A stretch of DNA of 64,000 bases from assembly GCA_026724425.1 (NCBI GenBank), contig JAIUCV010000576.1, positions 1 to 64,000 of the forward strand, read 5' to 3'. This document shows positions 42,909 through 53,100 of this stretch, one piece after another. Origin of the DNA: Erythrophleum ivorense. Its lineage: Eukaryota; Streptophyta; Magnoliopsida; Fabales; Fabaceae. A program made the position numbers and the translations under genes. The notes under the pieces are model-generated. The model was not told the DNA's origin, ran no database searches, and was given only the letters and a program-made list of their open reading frames with translations. Position 1 is the stretch's first letter, and every line of letters begins with the position of its first letter.

Positions 42909-43038
42909 AGTCCACCGTCATATGTATTTTTTAAGTTGTCTCGTTAAAAATCCTTTCCAGGAAAACCCTGTGGGAAAAACCGTGGTAAGGCAAAAAGAGT
43001 ACAACCATATAGCTCCCCCCTCGAATTAAGAACATATT

Positions 43039-46000
43039 TTACAAGTCCCGTTGATGACGCATTCCAATGTTGTGAATATGTTTCTTGAATGTCGAGGTGG
43101 GTAGTGACTTTGTGAAGAGATCAGCGGCATTGTCCGATGACCGAATATACTTCACTTCAATGACTTTATTCTTTTCAAGTTCTTGAGTGTATGAAAAGAA
43201 CTTTGGTGGGATATGTTTGGTTCTGTCGCTTTTGATATACCCTTCCTTCGTTTGAGTAACGCAAGCAGCATTATCTTCATACAAAATAGTCGGTTCTGTA
43301 CAGGTTCGGATTCCACTACTTGACTGAATATGTTGACTTATTGACCTAAGCCAAACACATTCTCTGCTTGCTTCGTGGAGCGCAATGATTTCAGCATGGT
43401 CTGAGGAAGTGGCCACAAGTGTTTGTTTCTGAGAGCGCCATGATATAGCGGTTCCTCCGACAGTGAAAACATAACCAGTTTGTGATCTGGCTTTGTGTGG
43501 ATCAGATAGGTACCCAGCATCTGCAAAACCAATCATTTGGCCATCTGTATTTTTAGGATAAAATAATCCTAAATTAATCGTTCCTTGAAGATAGCGAAAG
43601 ACATGTTTAATTCCATTCCAATGTCTTTGAGTAGGGGAGGAGCTAAATCTTGCCAAGAGATTGATGGCAAATGATATGTCAGGACGAGTACAATTCGCAA
43701 GATACATAAGTGCACCAATTGCACTTAAATATGGTACTTCAGGACCAAGTATCTTTTCATTTTCTTCATGTGGTCGGAAAGGGTCCTTTTCGACATTAAG
43801 TGATCTAACTACCATAGGTGTACTCAGAGGAGTTGCCTTATCCATATAGAAACGTTTTAACACTCTTTTGGTATAAGTAGATTGGTGTATAAATATACCC
43901 TTTTTAGAGTGCTCAATTTGTAAGCCAAGACAAAACTTTGTCTGTCCGAGATCTTTCATCTCAAATTCCCCTTTTAAATAATTTGTTGCTTCCTCTATTT
44001 CTTCGTGAGTTCCTATAATATTTAGATCATCAACATATACCGCGATAATTACAAATCCGGATGATGTTTTCTTGATGAAAACACATGGGCATATAGGACT
44101 GTTGATATATCCCTTTTTGATTAAATGTTCACTAAGGCGATTATACCACATGCGCCCAGATTGTTTTAACCCATATAACGACCTTTGCAATTTTATTGCG
44201 CATAATTCTCTTGGTTTTGAACTTAATGCTTCTGGCATTTTAAATCCTTCAGGAATTCTCATATAGATATCAGTATCTAATGATCCGTATAAGTATGCTG
44301 TGACAACGTCCATAAGACGCATTTCTAGATTTTCACTAGCCGCCAGACTCATCAGGAATCTAAACGTGATTGCATCCATGACAGGAGAATATGTTTCCTC
44401 ATAGTCGATTCCAGGTCTTTGAGAAAAACCTTGAGCCACGAGACGGGCTTTGTGTCTCATAATTTCATTATCCTCATTTCTTTTTCGAACGAAAACCCAT
44501 TTATACCCAACTGGTTTGATTGATTTGGGTATGATTACGATAGGTCCAAACACCTCTCTTTTATTAAGCGAATCAAGTTCGGCTTGTATTGCATTTTTCC
44601 ATTTTTCCCAGTCATGTCTCTTTTGACATTCAGATACAGATTTTGGTTCTGGATCTTCGTTTTCCTCATTTATTTCGTTTGACACAAGATATGAGAAAAA
44701 TTCATCAACATTATCCATTTCATTTCGATTCCAAATCTTTCCATTATGAATGTAGTTGATGGAGATCTCATGATTTTCTTCGGGCTCAGGAAGTTCGATT
44801 TTTCCATCGGGTTCATGACTTGTTTCTCCCAAAATACTTTCAGTTATTTTAGGATCATCATGTTTTTCAACTTCCTTCCGCTTTCTAGGATTTTTATCCT
44901 TAGAGCCCATAGGTCTACCACGCTTTAAGCGTGTTTTAGACTCACGTGTATCATTTGCCGTTGTACGTTCATGTGGCATTTCAATACGAGCAGGGGCATT
45001 TGCAGCGGGTATGTGTGATTTGGTTACCATTTTGGTATCAGTAAATGCATCAGGTAATTGATTTGCTATATCTTGTAGATGCATAATTCGTCGAACTTCT
45101 AGTTCAGACTGTTTTGTGGGAGGATCAAGGTGTAGCAAGGATGGTACACTCCACTTGATATCCTTCATTGCTTCTTTGTTTTCTCCCCCTAGAACCGGGA
45201 ATACTTTTTCATCAAAGTGACAATCAGCAAAACGTGCCGTAAAGACATCTCCTGTTTGTGGTTCGAGATATCGAATAATAGATGGGGAATCACAACCAAC
45301 ATATATCCCCAATCTTCTTTGGGGTCCCATTTTGGTGCGTTGTGGTGGTGCTATAGGTATGTATACTGCACAACCAAAAATCCTTAGATGAGAAATATTT
45401 GGTTCTCGACCAAAAGCCAACTGTAATGGGGAGTATTTATGATATGCACTTGGTCTTATTCGAATAAGAGCTTCTGCGTGCAAAATAGCATGTCCCCATA
45501 CAGAGGTTGGGAGTTTTGATCTCATGATCAATGGCCTTGCAATTAATTGCAAACGTTTAATTAACGATTCAGCCAAACCATTTTGTGTATGAACATGAGC
45601 CACAGGATGTTCAACATTGATTCCAGTTACCATACAATAATCATTGAATGCTTGAGATGTGAACTCACCAGCGTTGTCTAATCTAACTCCTTTTATTGGA
45701 TAATCAGGAAACTGAGCTCTTAGTTTGATTATCTGAGTTAGGAATCTCGCAAATGCCACATTTCGAGATGATAATAGACAAACATGTGACCATCTACTCG
45801 ACGCGTCAATCATTACCATGAAATAGTAAAATGGTCCACATGGTGGATGTATGGGTCCACATATATCGCCTTGGATCCTTTCAAGGAATTTTGGTAACTC
45901 TTTATCGATTTTGGTTGGCGATGGCCTTATAATTAATTTTCCAAGAGAACACGCAACACATGTCATTTTATTTCCGTGGTATATCTCTTGGGTTTTCAAT

Positions 46001-46554
46001 GAATGGCCTTTTGCGTTCTCAATAATTTTTCGCATCATAGTAGTACCTGGATGGCCAAGGCGATCATGCCATATTGTGAAATCATCAAGATTTCTTTTGA
46101 TCACAAGATGTGATTCTATCTCATTAATGTACGTATGATGCAAACCAGAAGGGAGTTTTGGTAGCTTTTCCAATACTTTCATTTTTCCTGATTTTTCAGA
46201 AGTTATATACATGTACTTCTTTCCATTCTCAGTTGATGACTGAGTATCAAACCCTTGAAGGTATATATCTTTAAAACTCAACAAATTTCTTTTAGAATTT
46301 GGAGAAAATAACGCATTGTCTATTGAGAACCTTGTCCCATTAGGTAATGCAAACTTAGCATTCCCAGTCCCTTCAATCAAGTCTGTAGGACCTGATATTG
46401 TATTGACAATAATCTTTGTCGGTTTTAAACTGGAAAAATATTTCCTATGTTTCAGAATAGTGTGCGTTGTTCCACTATCTGGTATACATATATCCCCAGT
46501 ATTCATCTTGGATGTTGTTCCATTCGTATTGTAATCCATTTCTGAGATCAACAA
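43039..46554 (-). CDS. copia pol polyprotein
   Basis: 1171 residues, uninterrupted. In order: aspartic protease DSGTTHTI (about residue 27); the GAG-pre-integrase zinc motif around WHDRLGHPG and MTCVACSLGK; the integrase core with MIDASSRW, GVRLDNAGEF and the following Glu region; reverse transcriptase with KWVFVRKRN, ARLVAQGF, DVVTAYLYG and the YVDD box (IAVYVDDLNIIG); RNase H with FADAGYLSD, SSDHAEIIALHEA, LYEDNAACV. All catalytic signatures appear intact. The first codons follow a splice-acceptor-like TTGATCTCAG at about 46542, so the pol start may be reached by splicing and not from its own ATG. Confidence 0.95.
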   Translation of the reverse strand: MLISEMDYNTNGTTSKMNTGDICIPDSGTTHTILKHRKYFSSLKPTKIIVNTISGPTDLIEGTGNAKFALPNGTRFSIDNALFSPNSKRNLLSFKDIYLQGFDTQSSTENGKKYMYITSEKSGKMKVLEKLPKLPSGLHHTYINEIESHLVIKRNLDDFTIWHDRLGHPGTTMMRKIIENAKGHSLKTQEIYHGNKMTCVACSLGKLIIRPSPTKIDKELPKFLERIQGDICGPIHPPCGPFYYFMVMIDASSRWSHVCLLSSRNVAFARFLTQIIKLRAQFPDYPIKGVRLDNAGEFTSQAFNDYCMVTGINVEHPVAHVHTQNGLAESLIKRLQLIARPLIMRSKLPTSVWGHAILHAEALIRIRPSAYHKYSPLQLAFGREPNISHLRIFGCAVYIPIAPPQRTKMGPQRRLGIYVGCDSPSIIRYLEPQTGDVFTARFADCHFDEKVFPVLGGENKEAMKDIKWSVPSLLHLDPPTKQSELEVRRIMHLQDIANQLPDAFTDTKMVTKSHIPAANAPARIEMPHERTTANDTRESKTRLKRGRPMGSKDKNPRKRKEVEKHDDPKITESILGETSHEPDGKIELPEPEENHEISINYIHNGKIWNRNEMDNVDEFFSYLVSNEINEENEDPEPKSVSECQKRHDWEKWKNAIQAELDSLNKREVFGPIVIIPKSIKPVGYKWVFVRKRNEDNEIMRHKARLVAQGFSQRPGIDYEETYSPVMDAITFRFLMSLAASENLEMRLMDVVTAYLYGSLDTDIYMRIPEGFKMPEALSSKPRELCAIKLQRSLYGLKQSGRMWYNRLSEHLIKKGYINSPICPCVFIKKTSSGFVIIAVYVDDLNIIGTHEEIEEATNYLKGEFEMKDLGQTKFCLGLQIEHSKKGIFIHQSTYTKRVLKRFYMDKATPLSTPMVVRSLNVEKDPFRPHEENEKILGPEVPYLSAIGALMYLANCTRPDISFAINLLARFSSSPTQRHWNGIKHVFRYLQGTINLGLFYPKNTDGQMIGFADAGYLSDPHKARSQTGYVFTVGGTAISWRSQKQTLVATSSDHAEIIALHEASRECVWLRSISQHIQSSSGIRTCTEPTILYEDNAACVTQTKEGYIKSDRTKHIPPKFFSYTQELEKNKVIEVKYIRSSDNAADLFTKSLPTSTFKKHIHNIGMRHQRDL

Positions 46555-46732
46555 AACAAGTTATATAAATAAGATAATTTTATTAATCAAAATAACATAC
46601 GATAATTATACATTAATAGTCTAGTATCACACAATAATTATACATGAGTATATAGTACAAGCAATATTTTACACAAGTGGCAATTATTTATATCACAATC
46701 GTTGGAATTTCAAGAGTCGCATGAAAACCATT

Positions 46733-47729
46733 TCAGACTTCCATAGGAGTGGTGTCATCGAAATCATTTGCAAAGTCAGAAGCATCGAGGTGAGTTGTTC
46801 CCTCATAATGTTCTGCAAGGTTTACTTCTTTTCCTTTTCCTTTGCCTTTGGCGGATTCTTTGTAAAAGGTGCGTAGGAGTACGGCATTGCCGATACCAAT
46901 GGCCTTTTGTACCGCACCTGTGACAAATAGTCTCCCGCTTCTGAAAGCTATTTCCTTGGTACTCCTTTTCTGGAGTTTGTTCAGGGCGGTTCCATTGGAA
47001 TGACCTTTTGTTATATGGGTTGTATCTCCCACGTCCGCGATTGTTCCGACCGCCACGACCTCGGAAGGATTTGTATCCCTTCACTGGTTTCTTAACATCC
47101 AATGCGTTTGCTTCAGGAAACGCTTTGGACCCAGCAGGTCGAGTCATGTGATTCTTGATGAGAAGCTCATTATTCTTCTCCGCTATTAAGAGCGCCACAA
47201 TCAAATCACAAAATTTAGTGTATCCCCGCATCCTGTATTGTTGTTGCAGGGTGATGTGATTTTTGTGGAATGTGGTGTACGTTTTTTCGAGCATTTGAGC
47301 TTCTGTTATGCTCTCACCACAATATTTTAGTTTGGCCACAATTCCTAACATGGCGGAATTGTAGTTCATCACTTTGTCAAAATCTTGAAACCTCAGATTT
47401 TGCCACTCGTCCCGAGCATGTGGAAGTGTTATGTCTTTCTGATGATCAAACCGATCTTTCAGAGACTTCCAGAGTTCTTTGGGATCCCTCATGTGTGCAT
47501 AATCGTATATAATGCTTTCATCAAGGTGTCTTCTAAGGAAGATCACCGATTTCGCCTTTTCTTGGGCCGTCGATTTATTGATCTCTAGTATGGTGTCAGA
47601 CAACGCTAGAGATTCCAAATGAAATTCGACATTTGTGGTCCAAGAAATATAATTTGCACCTGTGAGGTCCAGGGCCGGAAATTGGAGCTTCTCGATATTT
47701 GCCATTACTTGTCTAAAATAAAATAACAC
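46733..47729 (-). pseudogene. copia gag, frameshifted after the zinc knuckle
   Basis: The first frame (start at 47729, or the Met of MANIEKLQFPALDLTGANYISW slightly downstream) encodes the UBN2-type gag body, then a basic GRGGRNNRGRGR region and a CCHC knuckle CHRCGTKGHWYRQC. After CRTPTHL the frame runs into an Arg/Lys tail and stops at 46803. The expected C-terminus, FYKESAKGKGKGKEVNLAEH through DDTTPMEV and a stop at 46733, is in the next frame. A small indel at about 46875-46885 explains this. Capsid and knuckle would still be made, with a wrong tail. Loss may be recent, since the LTRs are nearly identical. Confidence 0.85.
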
Positions 47730-48370
47730 AAAGCATTATTAGAAATATAATTTTATTTAATTTAAAATATGCGTGGTGCTGGAATAAACAATGCGATTAC
47801 AAGAAATACAATTGTATAAAACAATAACATAAAAATTATCACAGATTCTTCGGGAGAAAATTCCCCAATATATAAACTGTAAGTTGCAACAAAAATATAA
47901 CCTATTACAAAAATTAAAAACGGGTGAAACATTTTTTTTTTTTTTTTTTGGAGAGGATTTGAAGAGAGATGAAATATTTTGAGTGAAATGAATGAAATAT
48001 AAGTGTATTTATAGATTAGAAAATACTGTATACTAGCCGTTATGTAGCCGTTGGAGGGTAAAGAAAAACTTTAAAAAAATTTCCTTCATGACCGTTGGAA
48101 GTAGAAAAATAATTGTATAAATATAATAATTTTATCTTGTTGGAAAATATTATTTCGTAGTTTAGATATAAAATTAAAAATTTAACAGGAATTTTAAAAG
48201 TTTAAAGATAAAAATATGGTGATTGATTCATCCATATTATAACAGTAAATGAATAAATATGGTGAATGAATCAACCATAAACAAAATAAGTAAATAACAT
48301 AAATAATTATGGTGACTTAAATCAACCATAAAGGCAGTGTGAGTAAATAAGCAAATGGTGACTTAAATCA

Positions 48371-48475
48371 TCCATTATAAAAACAGTAAATTAAATTAAT
48401 TAGGAGGTTAAACCATCCATTATAAAAGCAGTAAATTAAATTAATTAGGAGGTTAAACCATCCATTATGGTGTGT
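48371..48475. repeat. 45-bp tandem repeat in retrotransposon leader
   Basis: Two full units and a partial third beginning TCCATTATAA at 48371, 48416 and about 48461, with related ATCAACCATA phrases further left (48240-48340). Part of the untranslated leader between the 5' LTR and gag. Confidence 0.8.
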
Positions 48476-48595
48476 TAAACATCCACTAAAAAAAACAGAA
48501 ATACAAAGATGATGGGGCTGAGGAGCCTCACTCCGGTAACGGTAATAATAATTAAAATTTTGGATCATGGTGGTAGAATGATCGTGCTGATAACG

Positions 48596-48866
48596 TGTTA
48601 TAATTATATTATAATATGTCTGTGTTTTGGGGATTATTTAAAGAAAGAACAAAATTTAAAGAAGAGAAAGTACCAATAATTGAGAGAAGAAGTGATTATT
48701 ATTGAGAGAGTGTGTGATTTTTAGTATGTTACAACGAGAAGTGAAATCGTTTATTTATAGCTGAGGTTTTCGACAGATTTTACAGTTGACGTGGGCTCCA
48801 CTTCAGTTTTTACGCCGATGTTACCGGCTTTAATAATTCACGCCGGTGTTGCTGACTTTTGTAACA
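48596..48866 (-). repeat. 5' LTR of the copia element
   Basis: 271 bp, same ends as the 3' LTR, one visible mismatch. Adjacent target duplication AAATG at 48867. Confidence 0.95.
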
Positions 48867-48871
48867 AAATG

Positions 48872-49444
48872 AGCTTTTTACAATAAATTTGTAAGGGAGA
48901 TAGAAAAAATTGTCTTTTTATTATTCTCAAATTAATCGTAGAATTTTGTATTTGAGAAACCAAAATTTCTCAATTTGAAATTTATCAACTCAGGATCGTA
49001 AGAGATTGCATACAATGGTTAAAATTGGTTTAGCTAGGAAAAAAACGAGGATTAAAACCGGCTAAAACTGGTTAATACCAAATTCGATTTAATTACCGGA
49101 CTGAACCGGGCTAGTCCCAAATCCAAATCTCTTTGTAGGTTTAAACGGAAATTATAGAAGTTTTTGTATAATTAAGCATTTAAGCGACTAGAGACACTGC
49201 GGAAATCGCAAATCGAACAAACTGTAACGAATTTACATTTATCAGATTTCTATTTTTATTTTTATTTTAAAGTTTTCGCGGTTATATCCCCAAAATTTTC
49301 TTTCATCTCTTCTTTGCTGCTTCTTCATCTTCCATATTCTCTCCTTCCTCTAATCGATCGCTGAATCCGTAGCTCTGATCTGTTCATTCGGATCTCTCCC
49401 CGGCTTCTTCAATTCCTCTTTGTATCTCTCTCGAACTCCCGTCG
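48872..49444. other. intergenic, ALY3 upstream region
   Basis: AT-rich, then a CT-rich stretch (about 49300-49440) typical of a plant 5' UTR. No TATA box is obvious. Confidence 0.5.
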
Positions 49445-50095
49445 ATGGCTTCCAAGTGATTTTGAATTATTTGAAGGTAAGCTATTTCAATCTTCGTTTT
49501 CCCCTTCTCTTTGATTCTTCTCTTGCGATAGAGGTAGTTGGGTATCTGATTCCGTTCTGCCTCATGAAATTCTCAAATAATCGAGCTCTAATTGCCGTTT
49601 TTTTTTTGAATTTTTCGTTTCTATTGGGAAGAAAAATCTATGAATTAGGTGTGGAGTTATAAGTTTGAAATTCCGTTCTCTTTCTTTCTGGGGAATTTGG
49701 GCACTGATTTTTGAGCTTTCGATTCAAATTCGAAGCTCAAATCAATGGGTGTCAGGGCGTGTGATTCGAAGTCGCCCAAATTTCAGTATAACTACCTGTA
49801 GTTGCTTAATTAGAATGATTTCCAATTCTGTTGAAGCTATCTCTTAAAATTAATCTGGGTTTCATACTGTATTGAGCGGAAGCACTGATGATGAACATTC
49901 ATTTAGTATTTTTTTAGTATCAGTTGGGTTTTGCATGCACAATTTAGTTTCATGAGTGCCATCGTTTTTGTTTTGGAGAGGATCAACTACGAAATAGGTG
50001 TATCAATAAAGGATTGACCTTCTGATTTATTTTGCATGATGGGTTTTTCATCTTGGTGAAACTAAACTTGGGTTTCGATTTTGGGAGCATTTCAG
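49445..50095 (+). other. ALY3 5' leader with four-codon uORF and leader intron
   Basis: ATG at 49445 opens MASK then TGA. An intron is inferred from 49477 (AAG|GTAAGC) to 50095 (TTTCAG|GTATC), placing the true ATG 20 bases into the next exon. Leader introns are common in constitutively expressed plant genes. Confidence 0.6.
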
Positions 50096-50115
50096 GTATC
50101 AGAAGAGCTTAGCTA

Positions 50116-53100
50116 ATGGCGCCTTCAAGATCAAAGAAATCTAAGTACAAGAAAACTCCCCGTGGTAAAGCTGTTTCTCCTAACAAAGAAGAAGAAAGTA
50201 TGAGCAAAACTAAACAACGGGTAAGCTGTTTTCCTGATATTCAAGTAAATGACCTCTGCTTTAGGTGGGGTTATATGATTTGTGATACTGAATTGCTCAG
50301 CCCCAGTTTAATTGTGAATTTTTGCATAGCTAGGGTGCATAGGGATACTAATCTTTAGCATGCACCCATGTACCTAGTTATCTCCTAGACTTTGCAGGTT
50401 AATCTGTTTCTTGATTGATCCAAGTAATTTATCACCATTTGATTGTATTTTGGTTTCAGCATTCACTCAAATCTTTTCTACTCTTAAGTTTTACCCTTGT
50501 CTCCAATGTGCGAGCAAATTATTGTTGTTATTCTGCGGCAAATTGTATCAGCTCGTTTCTTTCCAAGCATATCTTATAGTGCTCTTTAAAATGCAGAAGA
50601 GGAAGTTGTCGGATATGTTAGGTCCTCAGTGGAGCAAGGAAGAGTTGGAACGCTTTTATGAAGGATACCGCAAATTTGGAAAAGAATGGAAAAAGGTTAG
50701 TTAAACTAGCATAATATACATCGTTTAAGATTTGGAGTATGATTTATAATACAACATTCCATTATGCGAAAAGAATGGTAATAGGCTACTGCTGTAGTAT
50801 CCGATAAATAATCACTTTAGTTAGCAGAACCAGCATTAATTATGCCCTCTATGGTTTGTAGGTGGCTGCATTTGTACATAGCCGTTCTGCAGATATGGTA
50901 GAGGCTCTATACACTATGAATAAGGTTAGCATGGTCTCCTCCTGCCTCGTTTTGTCTTTTGATCTTTGTCTAAACATATTTCAACTTATAATATGCCATC
51001 TGTACTTAGGCTTACTTGTCTCTTCCGGAAGGGACTGCTTCTGTGGTTGGCCTAAATGCTATGATGACTGATCACTACTCTGTTTTGGTAAGAGCTTTAA
51101 ATGTTCAAATAGTTGTTTGATTTCAGTATCTTGACTATTGTTAACTTATACGCATATGGTCCAGTTCAGGATTCTAATTTCCATTTGTAAACGAATTTTT
51201 TTTTTTACAAGTCTTACAGACGTTCGTATGGAACATCTGCCAACTACTAATCATGCTAATTTTCTTTTTGTTTCTAGTAAAAGTTTGTTCCATCTAGTGA
51301 TTTAGCACTCTTGTTTCTTCAGAATTTGTCAATTGAAAATATAATTTGGCTCAGGGAAGACAATTATTTATTTATTTTTGTTGCTCAGTGTTTTTTGTTA
51401 AGCATTATGCATTTCGTAGAAAGATGGCTAGCTGACTTTGTGTTATGGGCACGTAGAGTGAGGTTGATTGTTGATGAGTTTTGTTGATAAAGTATTTCCA
51501 TTTCTGTCGCAAAGGAATATAAATTATAGTATGGCGCATTGGTTTGATTTTATGTTGTAATGTAACGAGTCTATCTCTTCTCTAGCATGGAAGGAGTGAC
51601 AGTGAGCAGGAAAACAATGAAGGTTTTGAAACTCCGAGGTCAGCCCCTAAGCGCTCTAGGGTGAAATCCTCAGATCATCCGTCTACAGGATTAGAGGGTC
51701 TGTCTGACCGCTTGCAATTCAGGTCCTCTTCAGGTGGCTTGCCATCGCTGAAGAAGAGACGTACTGGTAGTGTTCTTTGCTTCTCTTTGCCTCAAAATCT
51801 GTTCACCATCCACCAAGCATGAGTTGTGCGTGCACACACACAATTCTATATATGCATGCAAACTGTTTTTTTTTTATCAACTCTTGCAGTCCCTTTGATG
51901 TCATACCATGCTGTTGAATGCCCTGCAGGATCAGCTTATAGAACTGCTATTTCCATTTATTTTTTAACTCTAGGGATTCTTTATCACCTCATTAGCTATC
52001 TCTGCATGTTGCTCCAAAAAAGATTTATCTCTGAGGATTTTTATCGCATCACTAGCTATCTCTCTAATGGAAAAGTTCTATTGGTTGCTAACTTTGCTTT
52101 TAATCGTAATCTGCATGTGCCAAGAGACCACGCCCCGTGCTGTTGGTAAAAGGACTCCTAGAATTCCTATCTCATATAACCTTGAGAAGGATACTAGCAA
52201 AAGATACGTATCACCTGGTAAGAGAGGTCTAAATATGAATGGGGATGATACTGATGATGATATGGAACATGAGATTGCATTAGCATTGACTGAGGCTTCA
52301 CAACGAGTTGGCTCGACCAAGAAGTCCAACACAGCAACTAGACAAGCAAAGATGTACTCCCCTGATAAGAAGGGTGAAAGAATGGTAATCTCCTTTACTG
52401 TTGCTTTCATGTACTTCCTTCATAAGGCTTGGGATCTCAAACTTTTTATTCCTTGTATAAACAATAGGAAGAAGCCTTAAGGAAACTATATCTCGGTTTC
52501 ACTACATGATAGCCCTTTTGCAAATTCAATTAAATAGAAGGAAATATAACCTTTTTGCTGAAGTGGAACTGTTTCATAGAAATATGGACTGATGGATTTT
52601 GATATTCAGCGTGCCGATATTGACTTGGCGATTGCCAAGCTTCGTGCCACTGATATGGAAGATGTCCGCCGTGAACCAAGCTTAGGAAGCACTGAAGCTG
52701 ATAATGTGGATTATTCTGGAGGTAGAAATGACCTGACGCATGGAGAAGGTTCTAGTGCCATGGATCTGCAGCAAAATGGAAAGAAATACTATAGGAGGAG
52801 ATTTGGCATCAAAGCCGATGATGCAAAAGAAGCCTGCAGTGGTACAGATGAAGCACAAAGCTTAGACGCTCTCGATGAGAAATTTGAACCAGAAGGGGAT
52901 GGGAAGTCTTCGAAACTCACTTATAGAGGTTCAAGGAGAAAAAGTAAAAAAAGTCTCTTTACTGCAGGTGTGTTCTAGTCTCTCACTTCTCTTTCTTAAT
53001 TTCCCTCTCTGGAATGCACATCAAAGTAGGAGAAAAAGGAACTAATAGAAACATCATTTCTCCTTTATTTAAATCACTCTTATAAATTCAGGTGAGTCAT

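Larger units (their letters stand above)
42622..48871 (-). mobile_element. full-length Ty1/copia LTR retrotransposon with target site duplication
   Basis: Two 271-bp LTRs bound the element, flanked by a perfect 5-bp duplication AAATG (42622-42626 and 48867-48871). The element reads on the minus strand: 5' LTR, leader with short tandem repeats, gag, pol in the order protease, integrase, reverse transcriptase, RNase H (copia order), polypurine tract, 3' LTR. Pol is one uninterrupted frame; gag is frameshifted near its end. The primer-binding site next to the 5' LTR (GTTATCAGCACGA on the minus strand) is not the usual iMet 3'-end match, and I could not assign a tRNA. Confidence 0.96.

Noticed and set aside
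51826..52149. 107-codon open frame inside ALY3
   Set aside because: Falls in intron 5 and runs into exon 6 in the wrong frame; hydrophobic from T-rich intron sequence.
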